Source: Pleomorphomonas koreensis DSM 23070 (GTDB taxonomy: Bacteria; Pseudomonadota; Alphaproteobacteria; Rhizobiales; Pleomorphomonadaceae). From it: a stretch of DNA of 64,000 bases. Under the pieces are notes generated by a model. It saw nothing but the letters and a program-made list of their open reading frames with translations. It was not told where the DNA came from and made no database searches. This document shows positions 20,629 to 31,581 of this stretch, piece after piece; position 1 is the first letter of the stretch, and each line of letters starts with the position of its first letter. A program made the translations under genes and the position numbers. The DNA lies in contig NZ_KE384327.1 of assembly GCF_000425185.1 (NCBI RefSeq), forward strand, positions 128,252-192,251, in the 5' to 3' direction.

Positions 20629-22074
20629 TCAGAGGAAGAACACGACGGTGGTCAGCAGGAACAGCGGCAGCAGGATGGCGCCCGACCAGGCCATGTAGCC
20701 GAAGAAGCTGGGCATGCGGATACCGGCGCCTTCGGCGATCGACTTCACCATGAAATTGGGGGCGTTGCCGATATAGGTGTTGGCGCCCATGAACACGGCG
20801 CCGGCCGAGATGGCGACCAGCGTCGTCGCCATGTCGCCCATCAGGTGGACCGGATCGCCGCCGGCCAGGTTGAAGAAGACGAGATAGGTCGGCGCGTTGT
20901 CGAGGAAGGACGACAGCAGGCCGGTCGCCCAGAAATACATGGCGTCGACCGGCGTGCCGTCGGCGGCCGTCACCAGGCCGATCAGCGGCGCGAAGGCGCC
21001 GTCGTGGGCGGCGCGCAGCATGGCCAGCACCGGAATGATGGTGACGAAGATGCCGGCGAACAGCTTTGCGACTTCGACGATCGGTGCCCACTCGAAGCCG
21101 TTGCGCGCGCGCAGGCCGGCCGGCGTCAGGAGAAGCGAGGCCAGCGCGGCGGCGACCAGCAGGCCGTCGCGCAGGAGGTTCTGCAACTCCACCGCCACGC
21201 CGGCGACCTGGAACGCGATGCCCGGCTTCCAGGCGCCCGACATCAGCACCGCGCCGACCACCACGGCCAGCAGGACGAGGTTGACGCGGCCCTCGACGCC
21301 GAGGCGGCCGGTATCGGGCGTCGGATCGGCGCGGCCGCGGAAGTCGTCGTCGCCCGCGTAGAGGCGGCGGTCGATCAGGTAGAACAGGCCGAGCAGGATC
21401 AGCGCGACGAAGCCGGTCTCCTTCAGCATGTGGAGCGTCGTCCAGAAGAAGCCGACGCCGCGCAGGTAGCCGAGGAACAGCGGCGGGTCGCCGATCGGCG
21501 TCAGCGAGCCGCCGATGTTCGACACCAGGAAGATGAAGAAGACGATGACGTGAACATTATGGCGGCGGCCGTCGTTGGCGCGGATCAGCGGCCGGATCAG
21601 CACCATGGAGGCACCGGTGGTGCCGATCAGCGAGGCGAGCAGCGTGCCGATGGCAAGGAGCGCGAGATTGGTGCCGGGCGAGCCGTGCAGGTTGCCGGTG
21701 ATGAGGATGCCGCCGGCGATGGTGAAGAGGGCCCCGAGCAGGATCACGAAGGGCAGGTAGTCGTGCAGCATCGCCTCGGCCAGCGGCTCGACCACGGCCC
21801 CTGGTCCGGCAGCGACGGCGAAGGGCAGCACGAAGGCCAGCGCCCAGGCGGCGGCGATCTTGCCGAAGTGATGGTGCCAGAGGCGCGGCATGAGCAGCGG
21901 CCCGAGGGCGATCGACAGCAGGATGCCGACGAAGGGCAGCGCCCAGGCGACGCCGAGCGCGGCGCCGTCGAGGCCATGGCCGGCCTCGGCGGCCCGTGCC
22001 GGGGGCGAAGCCAGCAGGAGGGCGGCAGCGGCAAGGCCGGCCGTCCGTCTGGCGAGGACAATCCGGTCGGTCAC
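20629..22074 (-). CDS. Sodium:proton antiporter / citrate-type permease (IT superfamily)
   Basis: A polytopic inner-membrane protein (481 aa) with an N-terminal signal-like helix and about 11-12 hydrophobic helices. Motifs SNIGGSLTPIGDPPLFLGYL and FLDNAPTYLVFFN, one in each half, match the ion-transporter superfamily (NhaD/CitMHS-like) and suggest Na+/H+ exchange, with the exact substrate unproven. The GTG start at 22074 has GGGAGG nine bases upstream. It follows trpA by 22 bp and is likely cotranscribed. Confidence 0.85.
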   Translation of the reverse strand: MTDRIVLARRTAGLAAAALLLASPPARAAEAGHGLDGAALGVAWALPFVGILLSIALGPLLMPRLWHHHFGKIAAAWALAFVLPFAVAAGPGAVVEPLAEAMLHDYLPFVILLGALFTIAGGILITGNLHGSPGTNLALLAIGTLLASLIGTTGASMVLIRPLIRANDGRRHNVHVIVFFIFLVSNIGGSLTPIGDPPLFLGYLRGVGFFWTTLHMLKETGFVALILLGLFYLIDRRLYAGDDDFRGRADPTPDTGRLGVEGRVNLVLLAVVVGAVLMSGAWKPGIAFQVAGVAVELQNLLRDGLLVAAALASLLLTPAGLRARNGFEWAPIVEVAKLFAGIFVTIIPVLAMLRAAHDGAFAPLIGLVTAADGTPVDAMYFWATGLLSSFLDNAPTYLVFFNLAGGDPVHLMGDMATTLVAISAGAVFMGANTYIGNAPNFMVKSIAEGAGIRMPSFFGYMAWSGAILLPLFLLTTVVFFL

Positions 22075-22096
22075 GGCGCGCCTCCCGGTCGGTGAT

Positions 22097-22929
22097 TCAG
22101 TTCCTGCCGCGCCGCACGCCGGCGGCGAGATCGGCGACGAGTCCGGCGACCGCCTGGACCGTGCCGGCCGTCGCCTTGCCGCCGTCGAGCGAATCGCGCA
22201 CCGCGTTGACCAGCGCCGAGCCGACCACCACGCCGTCGGCATGGGCGGCGATGGCCGCCGCCTGCTCGCCGGTCCTGACGCCGAAGCCGACCATCACCGG
22301 CAGCGGCGTATGCGCCTTGATGCGGGCGACCGCCGCCGCGACGTCGCCGGCCGCCGCCGACTTTACGCCGGTGACGCCGAGCACCGAGACGTAGTAGACG
22401 AAGCCCGAGGAATTCCTGAGCAGCACCGGCAGGCGGGCGTCGTCGGAGGTCGGCGTCGCCAGGCGGATGAAGCTGATGCCGGCGTCGATGGCCGGCAGGC
22501 ACAGCTCCTCGTCCTCCTCGGGCGGCAGGTCGACGACGATCAGGCCGTCGACGCCGGCCGCCTTGGTGTCGCGGACGAAGCGGTCGACGCCATAGGCGTA
22601 GATCGGATTGTAGTAGCCCATCAGCACGATCGGCGTTTCGTCGTCGCCCTCGCGGAAGGCGCGCACCTGCCGAAGCGTCTTCGCCAGGGTCTGGCCGGCG
22701 GCAAGCGCCCGGATGTCGGCGGCCTGGATCGGCGGCCCCTCGGCCATCGGGTCGGAGAAGGGCATGCCGAATTCGATGATGTCGGCGCCGGCGCCGGGCA
22801 GCGCCTTCAGGATGGCCAGCGATGTCTCGGGATCGGGGTCGCCGGCGGTGACGAAGGTGACCAGCGCCGCCCGGCCCTCCTCCCTGAGCTTGCCGAGGCG
22901 GGCGTCGATGCGGGTGACGGGAAGGGAAT

Positions 22930-22933
<4 letters not shown>
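22097..22933 (-). CDS. trpA: Tryptophan synthase alpha subunit
   Basis: TIM-barrel subunit (278 aa) that cleaves indole-3-glycerol phosphate. The catalytic Glu and Asp lie in [16 protein letters not shown]; the barrel blocks [21 protein letters not shown] and [13 protein letters not shown] are present. No ATG or GTG fits: the best start is TTG at 22933, which overlaps the trpB stop (TTGA) and has GGGAG seven bases upstream. It makes a complex with TrpB. Confidence 0.95.
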
Positions 22934-24145
<1,212 letters not shown>

Positions 24146-24153
<8 letters not shown>

Positions 24154-24805
24154 CGTTTCCCTGTTCCCCTGCGGCGCGGGCCGCCGTCACGAAGGCGTCG
24201 ATGCGGACGGCGTCCTTGACGCCCGGCGCGCTTTCGACGCCCGAGGATACGTCGACGCCCGACGGCCGCACCCGCCGCACCGCCTCTCCGACGTTGGTAG
24301 GGTCAAGGCCGCCGGAAAGCAAGAAGGGCGTCGGCGCGCCGACCAGGAGCGACCAGTCGAAGGCGACGCCGAGGCCGCCGGGGCGGCTGGCGTCCTTGGG
24401 CGGCTTGGCGTCGTAGAGGAGGAGATCGGCGGCGCCGGCGAAGGCGCCGGCGGCGGCGACGTCCTCGGCCGAGCCGATGCCGAGCGCCTTGATCACCGGC
24501 CGGCCATGGCGGGCGCGGACCCCGGACACCCGCTCGTGGCTCTCGCGGCCGTGCAACTGGAGAAAATCGGGCGCCACCGTCGCGACGAGGGCATCGAGAA
24601 GATCGTCAGGCGCATCGACGGTCAGCAGCACCGTCTTCGCCCGTCCCCTCGCCTGACGGCTGAGCGCGGCGGCAACCTCCGCCGCGACGTGGCGCGGGCT
24701 TTTCGGGAAATGCACGAAGCCGACGAGGTCGGCGCCGGCGGCGATCGCCCATTCCAGGCTGTCCGGCGTGGAGAGGCCGCAGATCTTGACGAGGAAACCG
24801 GACAT
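24146..24805 (-). CDS. trpF: Phosphoribosylanthranilate isomerase
   Basis: TIM-barrel isomerase (219 aa) of tryptophan synthesis. The N-terminal [15 protein letters not shown] carries the catalytic Cys, and [14 protein letters not shown] near the C-terminus is the phosphate-binding block with the region of the catalytic Asp upstream (LLYDAK). ATG at 24805. No trp attenuator or leader peptide was noticed in the 60 bp upstream. Confidence 0.95.
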
Positions 24806-24865
24806 CGGGACGCACTCGCGGGCGGCGGCCGGGGGCCGCCGCCGTCTCTCCAGGAAAGGCCGCCG

Positions 24866-26119
24866 TCAGGCGCCGGTGAAGGCGCGCGGCGCCGCCGAGA
24901 CCAGCGACGGCGTCGACCCCGTCACCTCGTAGACGGCGAGGCCGCGGTCGTTGGTGCCGAAGGCGTTGAAGCGGAACAGGCCGTTCACCGACGACAGGAA
25001 GCCCTCGGGGTTGGTGATCACCGAGAGCTGGAAGCGCTGGCTGCCGGCGGTGCGGGCGAGGCCGGCGGCCAGCACCACCGCGTCATAGGCCAGCGAGGCG
25101 GTGAGCGGCGGCTCGCCGCCGTAGGCCGAGCGGTAGTGGCTGGCGAAGGCCGAGAAGCCGGAAATCTCCGGCGACGGGAACCAGCCGCCGACCAATGAGG
25201 GGTCGGTGTAGACGGCCGGATCGTTCCAGACGCCGGTGCCCAGGAGCTTGATGCGGCCGAGGTCGACGCCGGCCGTCTTGAGCGACCGGGCGATGGCCGG
25301 CGCCACGCCGGCGCCCTCGGGCACCAGCAGGCAGTCGATCTGCGAGGCGACGGCGGCGATGGCCGATGCCGCCTGCGCCTCGCCACCGGCCGGGAAGCGC
25401 TGGACGGCGACGACGCGCATGCCGGACCGGCCGGCCTCCTGGCGCAGCGCCGCCTCGGCGAGGTTGCCGAAGGCGCTCTGCGACATGATGGCGGCAATCG
25501 ACTTGCGGCCGGACCTCGCCGCCTCGGCGACGACGCGGCGCACCTGACCGTCGACCAGGAAGCCGAGGATGTAGACGCCGGCCGCCGCCACCGACGGGTC
25601 GGAGGAGAAGGCGATCACCGGCACGGACGCAGCGCGCGCCACCGGTCCGGCGCCACCCACCTCGGCGGCGAACACCGGGCCGAGGATCAGCTCGGCGCCC
25701 TCGGCGATGGCCTGCCGCGCCGCGTCGGCGGCGCCCTCGGCGGTGCCGCGGGTATCCTTGACCAGAAGGGTGAGGTCGTTGCCGGAGAAGTCGTTGAGGC
25801 CGAGCTGGGCGGCGTTCTGCATGGCCATCGCCAGCGACGCGCCGTTGCCGGGCGCCGTCTTCGGCAAGAGCAGCGCCACGCGCACCGAGCCGGTGCCGAG
25901 CACGTCGCCCGACACGGCCGGCCCGGTCGGGGCGGGCAGCAGCGTGTCGCCGCCGCCCTGCCGGATCGTCGGCGAACAGGCGGCCAGCGCCGCGCCGCCC
26001 ATCAGCAGCAGCACCAGGCGCCGGCTCACCGGCCCCGCCATGCGCGCCGCGCCACCCTTTTCCGAAGACGCGATTCTGCCGGTCGCGCCGCTCGCAACCT
26101 TGCCATCGTCACGGGTCAT
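24866..26119 (-). CDS. Penicillin-binding protein activator-like lipoprotein (Peripla_BP_6)
   Basis: A lipoprotein (417 aa from the ATG at 26119). The lipobox LAAC follows a hydrophobic segment LVLLLMGGAALAAC. The mature part is a type I periplasmic-binding fold (VRVALLLPKTAPGNG, AELILGPVFAAEV, PVIAFSSDPSVA), as in LpoA, which stimulates class A penicillin-binding proteins. The ATG at 26119 has GGAAGG upstream but gives a long n-region; an ATG at 26041 gives a normal lipoprotein signal. The gene is divergent from the Dabb-rsmI operon, a neighbourhood (LpoA-like next to rsmI-yraN-gshB) known from many proteobacteria. Confidence 0.85.
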   Translation of the reverse strand: MTRDDGKVASGATGRIASSEKGGAARMAGPVSRRLVLLLMGGAALAACSPTIRQGGGDTLLPAPTGPAVSGDVLGTGSVRVALLLPKTAPGNGASLAMAMQNAAQLGLNDFSGNDLTLLVKDTRGTAEGAADAARQAIAEGAELILGPVFAAEVGGAGPVARAASVPVIAFSSDPSVAAAGVYILGFLVDGQVRRVVAEAARSGRKSIAAIMSQSAFGNLAEAALRQEAGRSGMRVVAVQRFPAGGEAQAASAIAAVASQIDCLLVPEGAGVAPAIARSLKTAGVDLGRIKLLGTGVWNDPAVYTDPSLVGGWFPSPEISGFSAFASHYRSAYGGEPPLTASLAYDAVVLAAGLARTAGSQRFQLSVITNPEGFLSSVNGLFRFNAFGTNDRGLAVYEVTGSTPSLVSAAPRAFTGA

Positions 26120-26320
26120 CGTTCCAACCTTCCGCCGCAAAAGCATCCGTTCCATTTCAATGACAAACGGCGGCCGATGCAACTCCTCAAGCGGCATTTA
26201 CCGGTGGAGAGGCCGCGAATCGGCAGCAGTCACTCGATTTTCCGGTCAAAGTGTGGTTTTGGAGCAGGCAAGCATTGCGCCGGCCCGCCTTTTCCGCGCC
26301 CGACCGGCCGAGGGAATCCC

Positions 26321-26617
26321 ATGATCAGGCACGTCGTCTATTTCTCCGTCCGTTCCGAGGCCGACCGCGACAAGGTGCTCGGCGGCCTCCGCCTGCTCGA
26401 AGCCAATCCGCACGCCCTCCATCTCGAAGTCGGCGAAAACCTGAAGCTCGACAGCCTCGGCAACGACGTCGACTTCGTGGTCTACGGCGAGTTCGAGGAC
26501 GAGGCGGCGCTGGAGGCGTTCAAGGCGCATCCGGTCTACCAGGCATCGGTCGCCGCGGTGCGGCCGATCCGGGACCTGCGCATCGCCGCCGACATCGTGG
26601 CCCGGTCGCGGCCATGA
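26321..26617 (+). CDS. Dabb family (stress-responsive A/B barrel) protein
   Basis: A 98-aa dimeric alpha/beta-barrel protein ([45 protein letters not shown]). Biochemical role is unknown. ATG at 26321 follows GAGGGA. The last four bases overlap the rsmI start (ATGA), so it is coupled to rsmI. Confidence 0.88.
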   Translation: MIRHVVYFSVRSEADRDKVLGGLRLLEANPHALHLEVGENLKLDSLGNDVDFVVYGEFEDEAALEAFKAHPVYQASVAAVRPIRDLRIAADIVARSRP

Positions 26618-27546
26618 GCGAGGCGGCCGGCCGGCCGGCGACGACGGGCTTTTCCATCGACGGCACCGCCTTTGCCGGCAGGCCGGTCGAGCCCGGCCTC
26701 TATGCGGTGGCGACGCCGATCGGCAACCTCCAGGACATCTCGCTGCGGGCGCTGGAGGTACTGGCCGGCGCCGACCTCGTGGTCTGCGAGGACAGCCGCG
26801 TCACCGCCGTGCTGCTCGACCGCTACGCCATCCGCAAGCCGCTCGCCATCTACCACGAGCACAACGCCGCCCGCGAGCGGCCGCGCCTCCTCGCCATGCT
26901 GCGCGGCGGCCTGCGCCTCGCCCTGGTGTCCGACGCCGGCACGCCGCTGATCTCCGATCCCGGCTACAAGCTGGTGGAGGCGGCGCTCGCCGAGGGGCTG
27001 AAGGTGATCCCCATCCCCGGCGCCTCGGCCATCCTGTCGGCGCTGGTCGCGGCGGGCCTGCCCACCGACACCTTCCTGTTTCTCGGCTTCCCGCCGCACC
27101 GCTCGGGCGCCCGGCGCAACCGGCTCGCCGCCTTCCGCGCCGTGCCGGCGACGCTCGTCGCCTACGAATCGCCGCACCGGGCGGCCGAGACGCTGCGCGA
27201 CATGGCCGACGTGCTCGGCGCCGACCGGCCGGCCGCCCTCTGCCGCGAGCTGACCAAACGCTTCGAGGAGGTGCGGCGCGGCACGCTGTCCGAGCTGGCG
27301 GCCGGCGCCGAGGCCGATCCGCCGCGCGGCGAGATCGTGCTGGTGGTCGGCCCGCCGGGCGAGGAGACGGCCGGCGAGGCCGATCTCGAAGCGCTGCTCG
27401 CCGCCGCGCTGCAAACGCAGGGCGCCGGACAGGCGGCGGCCGAGGTGGCGAAAGCCACGGGACGGCCGCGCAAGGAGGTCTACGCGCTGGCCGTCAGGCT
27501 CAAGGCGGCGCTCGATGCCGGCGGCGACGACACCCCGGACGCCTGA
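26614..27546 (+). CDS. rsmI: 16S rRNA 2'-O-methyltransferase (C1402)
   Basis: RsmI (310 aa) methylates the ribose of C1402 in 16S rRNA using S-adenosylmethionine. The tetrapyrrole-methylase-like fold is marked by [37 protein letters not shown] and [16 protein letters not shown]. The family C-terminal helix with GRPRKEVY is also present. Overlaps the Dabb gene by four bases. Confidence 0.95.
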   Translation: MSEAAGRPATTGFSIDGTAFAGRPVEPGLYAVATPIGNLQDISLRALEVLAGADLVVCEDSRVTAVLLDRYAIRKPLAIYHEHNAARERPRLLAMLRGGLRLALVSDAGTPLISDPGYKLVEAALAEGLKVIPIPGASAILSALVAAGLPTDTFLFLGFPPHRSGARRNRLAAFRAVPATLVAYESPHRAAETLRDMADVLGADRPAALCRELTKRFEEVRRGTLSELAAGAEADPPRGEIVLVVGPPGEETAGEADLEALLAAALQTQGAGQAAAEVAKATGRPRKEVYALAVRLKAALDAGGDDTPDA

Positions 27547-27564
27547 CCCGAACGGAGACGTCCG

Positions 27565-28191
27565 ATGCCGCCGACCGACCTCCTGATCACCTTCTTCCTG
27601 TCGACGGCGCTGTTCGCCTTCGTGCCGGGGCCGGCGATGCTCTATGCCGCCGCCCGGACGCTGGCCGGCGGCCGGCGGGCCGGCCTGATGGCCGCCTTCG
27701 GCGTGCATGTCGGCGGCTATGCCCACGTGCTCGCGGCGGCCATGGGCCTGTCGGCGCTGTTTCACGCGGTTCCCGTCCTCTACACGGTGGTGAAGCTCGC
27801 CGGCGCCGCCTACCTCGTCTTCCAGGGCTGGCGGCTGGTCGCCGGCCGCGACGCCGCCACCGAAGCGAGCGCCGGCGCGGGCGAACCCCGGCGCGCCTTC
27901 GTCCAGAGCATCGTCGTCGAACTGCTCAACCCCAAGACGGCGATTTTCTTCCTGGCCTTCCTGCCGCAATTCGTCCGCGCCGACGCCGGCGCGCCGTTGT
28001 GGCTGCAGTTTCTCGTCCTCGGCGCCATCACCAACCTGATGTTCTCCATCGCCGACATCGTCGCCGTCGTCGGCGCCGGCGGCATCCTGTCCGGCCTGCG
28101 CGCCTCGCCTTCGCTCGGCCGGTGGTCGCGGCGGGCGGCGGGGTCGCTGCTGATCGGCCTCGGCGCGCGCCTCGCCTGCGAGCGGAGCTGA
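27565..28191 (+). CDS. LysE/RhtB family exporter
   Basis: Amino-acid exporter family (208 aa) with about six membrane helices. The signature [23 protein letters not shown] is at 18-40 and [15 protein letters not shown] in the middle. The substrate cannot be predicted. It ends overlapping the yraN start by one base. Confidence 0.9.
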   Translation: MPPTDLLITFFLSTALFAFVPGPAMLYAAARTLAGGRRAGLMAAFGVHVGGYAHVLAAAMGLSALFHAVPVLYTVVKLAGAAYLVFQGWRLVAGRDAATEASAGAGEPRRAFVQSIVVELLNPKTAIFFLAFLPQFVRADAGAPLWLQFLVLGAITNLMFSIADIVAVVGAGGILSGLRASPSLGRWSRRAAGSLLIGLGARLACERS

Positions 28192-28547
28192 TGAGCGCCG
28201 ACCGCCGGGCGCGGGAGGCGCGCGGCCGCGTTGCCGAGGCCATGGCCGCCTGGGCCCTGCGCCTTAAGGGCTATCGCATCCTCGCCGCCCGCTACCGCAC
28301 GCCGCTCGGCGAGATCGACCTCGTCGCCCGGCGGGGCGGCGTCGTCGCCTTCGTCGAGGTCAAGGCGCGAGCCACCCTCGACGCCGGCCTCGAAGCGGTG
28401 GATGCGGGCGGCTGGCGGCGCATCGAGGCGGCGGCCGACCTCTATCTCGCCCGTCACCCGCAACTGGCCGGCCTGACGCTGCGCTTCGACCTCATGGTGA
28501 TCAGCCCGCGCCGCTGGCCGCGCCACGTCGAGAACGCATCTTCGTGA
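28191..28547 (+). CDS. yraN: YraN family (UPF0102) protein
   Basis: A 118-aa protein with a nuclease-like fold: [42 protein letters not shown] carries the Glu/Asp/Glu-x-Lys pattern of restriction-type endonucleases. Activity is not established. ATG at 28191 overlaps the preceding stop. The rsmI-yraN-gshB order is conserved in alphaproteobacteria. Confidence 0.92.
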   Translation: MSADRRAREARGRVAEAMAAWALRLKGYRILAARYRTPLGEIDLVARRGGVVAFVEVKARATLDAGLEAVDAGGWRRIEAAADLYLARHPQLAGLTLRFDLMVISPRRWPRHVENASS

Positions 28548-28620
28548 AGCGCTTTCCCGTTGCGCGGCGGCCGGAAGCCGCCCATAAACGGCGGCACCCC
28601 CTCCCGAAGACGAGTTTGCC

Positions 28621-29559
28621 ATGAGCCTTTCCGTCGCCGTCCAGATGGACCACATCGCCTCGATCCGCCTTGCCGGCGATTCCACCTTCGCGCTGATGAT
28701 GGAGGCCGAACGGCGCGGCCACAGCCTCTTCCACTACACGCCCGACCGGCTGACGCTGCGCGACGGCAAGGTGACGGCGGCGATCGAGCCGGTGGCGGTG
28801 CGCGACGAGCCCGGCAACCACTTCACGCTCGGCGTGGCCGAAAAGACCGATCTTTCGACGCTCGACGTGGTGCTGCTGCGCCAGGACCCGCCGTTCGACA
28901 TGGCCTATCTCTCCACCACCTATCTGCTCGAACGCATCCATCCGGCGACGCTGGTGGTCAACGATCCGGCCGAGGTGCGCGACGCGCCGGAAAAGCTCCT
29001 GGTGATGAACTATCCCGAGCTGATGCCGGAGACGATCATCACCCGCGATCCCGACGAGATCCGCGCCTTCCGCGCCGAGTTCGGCGACATCGTGCTGAAG
29101 CCGCTCTACGGGGCCGGCGGCCAGGGCGTCTACCGCGTCCGGCCGGACGACGACAATTTCAGCGCCTTCCTCGAACTGTTCCTGACCCAGTCGCGCGATC
29201 CGTTCATCGCCCAGCGCTACCTGCCGGCCGTGCGGGCCGGCGACAAGCGCATCATCCTCGTCGACGGCAAGTTCGCCGGCCTCGTCAACCGCGTGCCGGC
29301 GGAAGGCGACCTCCGCTCCAACATGGTGCGCGGCGGCGCGGCGGCCGGCGCCGAGCCGACGGCGCGCGACCTCGAGATCTGCGAGGCGATCGGCCCGGAA
29401 CTCCGCGACCGCGGCCTGATCTTCGTCGGCATCGATGTGATCGGCGACAAGCTGACCGAGATCAACGTGACGTCGCCGACCGGCATCCGCGCCATCCGCC
29501 GGCTCGGCGGCCCCGATGTCGCGGCGCTCGTCTGGGATGCCATCGAGGCGCAGTTCTAG
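28621..29559 (+). CDS. gshB: Glutathione synthetase
   Basis: ATP-grasp enzyme (312 aa) joining gamma-glutamylcysteine and glycine. Motifs: [30 protein letters not shown] (ATP loop), [18 protein letters not shown] and [11 protein letters not shown] (metal/ATP site). ATG at 28621. It closes the plus-strand operon Dabb-rsmI-LysE-yraN-gshB. Confidence 0.96.
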   Translation: MSLSVAVQMDHIASIRLAGDSTFALMMEAERRGHSLFHYTPDRLTLRDGKVTAAIEPVAVRDEPGNHFTLGVAEKTDLSTLDVVLLRQDPPFDMAYLSTTYLLERIHPATLVVNDPAEVRDAPEKLLVMNYPELMPETIITRDPDEIRAFRAEFGDIVLKPLYGAGGQGVYRVRPDDDNFSAFLELFLTQSRDPFIAQRYLPAVRAGDKRIILVDGKFAGLVNRVPAEGDLRSNMVRGGAAAGAEPTARDLEICEAIGPELRDRGLIFVGIDVIGDKLTEINVTSPTGIRAIRRLGGPDVAALVWDAIEAQF

Positions 29560-29563
29560 AGGA

Positions 29564-30079
29564 TCAGAACTTCTCGTCCGGATAGACGCCCCACAGCGAT
29601 CCCTGGGCGATCCAGCCGGAGAAGCCCCTGCCGTCGAGACGGCACCAGCTGCCGTCGCATTTCTCGACCGGGGCCTGCACCTTCGGCTCGACGCGGGCGG
29701 TGACCCGGCTGGTGTCGTCCGGGCCGGCGTGCAGGTCGATCAGCGTCTTGTCGGCCGCCCAGGGGGCGACGATGGCGGTGCGGGTACCCGACAGCAGCGA
29801 GTGGAACACCCAGCCCTCGCCGCCCTCGAAGTCGCGGATGCGCCGCCAGTTCTCGAATTCCTGGGTGATCTCCACCGGCATGCCGGCGCGCACGTAGCGC
29901 CAGATCACCGCCTGGTCGCGCGACGGCCCCTGGCGGACGTTGACCGAATCCGACTTGAGGCTGACGAAGCGCGGCACCGGCAGGCCGGAGCTGCCGACCG
30001 CCACGTTCTGGGCGACAACCGGTCCGGCAAGCATCAGCCATGCGGAGAGAACCGCCGCCCATCGCCTCGCCGCCCGCAT
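29564..30079 (-). CDS. Secreted SH3-domain protein
   Basis: A 171-aa exported protein. A signal peptide (RRWAAVLSAWLMLAGPVVAQ) precedes two bacterial SH3-like repeats: FVSLKSDSVNVRQGPSRDQ and the region VEKCDGSWCRLDGRGFSGWIAQ. Two cysteines in the latter may form a disulphide. Such proteins usually bind the cell wall. ATG at 30079; an earlier in-frame start would place extra basic residues before the signal. It converges with gshB, four bases away. Confidence 0.85.
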   Translation of the reverse strand: MRAARRWAAVLSAWLMLAGPVVAQNVAVGSSGLPVPRFVSLKSDSVNVRQGPSRDQAVIWRYVRAGMPVEITQEFENWRRIRDFEGGEGWVFHSLLSGTRTAIVAPWAADKTLIDLHAGPDDTSRVTARVEPKVQAPVEKCDGSWCRLDGRGFSGWIAQGSLWGVYPDEKF

Positions 30080-30149
30080 CGTCGTCCCTTCCGCCGCAAA
30101 AGATCGCCGCCGCCGCACGCGGCGCAGCCATCATGGTTGCCGGTCGAAG

Positions 30150-30165
30150 TTAACGTCGCGTCAAC
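30150..30165. promoter_or_regulatory. Near-match to a CtrA site
   Basis: TTAA-N7-TCAAC differs by one base from the CtrA consensus TTAA-N7-TTAAC. It lies in the divergent interval between the SH3 gene and the dehydrogenase. A single match of this kind can occur by chance. Confidence 0.3.
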
Positions 30166-30293
30166 GCCGCCACACCCATGTTGCAGGACAGTATCGGACC
30201 TCAGCCGGATTGACGCCCGGAGACGGCTGTCCGACACTCACCGCGATGAGGCCGCCCCCGCCGGCGGCCTTCAGGCAAGGACGGAAACGAAAA

Positions 30294-31280
30294 ATGGCCG
30301 GCAAGAAGCCCCTGGTGGTGGTGACGCGCAAGCTGCCCGAGGTCGTCGAGGCGCGCATGGGCGAGCTGTTCGACGTCCGCCTCAATCCCGCCGACCGGCC
30401 GATGAGCCAGGCCGAACTGGTGGAAGCCAGCCGGGTCGCCGACGTGCTGGTGCCCACCGTCACCGACCGCGTCGACGGCGGCGTCATCGCCCAGGCCGGC
30501 CCCGGCCTGAAGCTGATCGCCAACTTCGGCAACGGCGTCGACAACATCGACGTCATCAAGGCCACCGAGCGCGGCATCGCCGTCACCAACACGCCGGGCG
30601 TGCTGACCGAGGACACCGCCGACATGACCATGGCGCTGATCCTCGCCGTGCCGCGCCACATGGCCGAGGGCATGCGGGCGCTGCAGGCCGGCGAGTGGCA
30701 GGGCTGGTCGCCCACCGGCATGCTCGGCAGCCGCCTGCGCGGCAAGAAGCTCGGCATCGTCGGCATGGGCCGCATCGGCCAGGCGGTCGCCCGCCGCGCC
30801 GCCGCCTTCGGCCTTTCCGTCCACTACCACAACCGTCACCGCCTGCCGATCGAGGTGGAGGAGAGGCTTTCCGCCACCTGGTGCGAGAGCCTCGACCAGA
30901 TGCTGAACCGCATGGACATCGTCACCGTCCACTGTCCGCACACGCCGGCCACCTATCATCTCCTGTCGGCGCGGCGGCTGAAGCTGATGCGGCCGGATGC
31001 CTATCTGATCAACACCGCCCGCGGCGAGATCATCGACGAAGCGGCGCTGACCCGCATGCTGGTGGCCGGCGAACTGGCCGGCGCCGGCCTCGACGTCTAT
31101 GAGCAGGAGCCGTCGATCAGCCCCAAGCTCGTCAAGTGCGGCCGGGCGCTGCTGCTGCCGCACATGGGCTCGGCAACCATCGAAAGCCGCATCGAGATGG
31201 GCGAGAAGGTGATCGTCAACATCCGCGCCTTCATGGACGAGCATCACCTGCCCGACCGCGTGCTGCCGTCGATGCTTTGA
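30294..31280 (+). CDS. D-2-hydroxyacid dehydrogenase (glyoxylate/hydroxypyruvate reductase type)
   Basis: NAD(P)-dependent D-isomer 2-hydroxyacid dehydrogenase (328 aa). The cofactor motif is KKLGIVGMGRIGQAVARRA and the catalytic triad is visible as Arg in NTARGEII, Glu in YEQEPSI and His in LPHMGSAT. Family similarity suggests reduction of glyoxylate, hydroxypyruvate or a similar 2-oxoacid; the substrate is inferred only. ATG at 30294. Two copies of the 128-bp repeat follow its stop. Confidence 0.9.
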   Translation: MAGKKPLVVVTRKLPEVVEARMGELFDVRLNPADRPMSQAELVEASRVADVLVPTVTDRVDGGVIAQAGPGLKLIANFGNGVDNIDVIKATERGIAVTNTPGVLTEDTADMTMALILAVPRHMAEGMRALQAGEWQGWSPTGMLGSRLRGKKLGIVGMGRIGQAVARRAAAFGLSVHYHNRHRLPIEVEERLSATWCESLDQMLNRMDIVTVHCPHTPATYHLLSARRLKLMRPDAYLINTARGEIIDEAALTRMLVAGELAGAGLDVYEQEPSISPKLVKCGRALLLPHMGSATIESRIEMGEKVIVNIRAFMDEHHLPDRVLPSML

Positions 31281-31284
31281 TTCT

Positions 31285-31412
31285 GGCCTCAGGCGCCGGC
31301 GGGCCTCCGGCCCTTGGCTTCCGCTCCGCTTTGCGTCTTTCGGGGCTTCGTCCCGAAAGACCCGCTGCGCGCGGCGCCGCTTGGCGCCGGAAGCCGCCTG
31401 AGGCGGCTTCAG
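31285..31412. repeat. 128-bp palindromic repeat, copy 1
   Basis: Complete copy. Its ends are inverted repeats (GCCTCAGGCG at 31287-31296 against CGCCTGAGGC at 31395-31404). It contains a perfect 10-bp hairpin GTCTTTCGGG/CCCGAAAGAC (31335-31361) and a 9-bp terminal hairpin (31390-31410). It lies in the gap between two convergent genes. Confidence 0.9.
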
Positions 31413-31422
31413 CGTTATTTCC

Positions 31423-31550
31423 GGCCTCAGGCGCCGGCGGGCCTCCGGCCCTTGGCTTACGCTCCGCTTTGCGTCTTTCGGGGCTTCGTCCCGAAAGACC
31501 CGCCGCGCGCGGCGCCGCTTGGCGCCGGAAGCCGCCTGAGGCGGCTTCAG
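31423..31550. repeat. 128-bp palindromic repeat, copy 2
   Basis: Same length as copy 1 and nearly identical (two differences noticed: A for C in the early part, C for T before GCGCGCGG), 138 bp downstream and in the same orientation. Because the period is a multiple of three, it also creates a spurious repetitive reading frame. Confidence 0.9.
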
Positions 31551-31581
31551 TTTCATTTCGGCGGCGGGAAGGCTTTCGATC

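Noticed and set aside
31285-31550. CRISPR array
   Set aside because: Only two copies, 128 bp long, with a 10-bp gap; no short repeats with unique spacers and no cas genes anywhere in the window.
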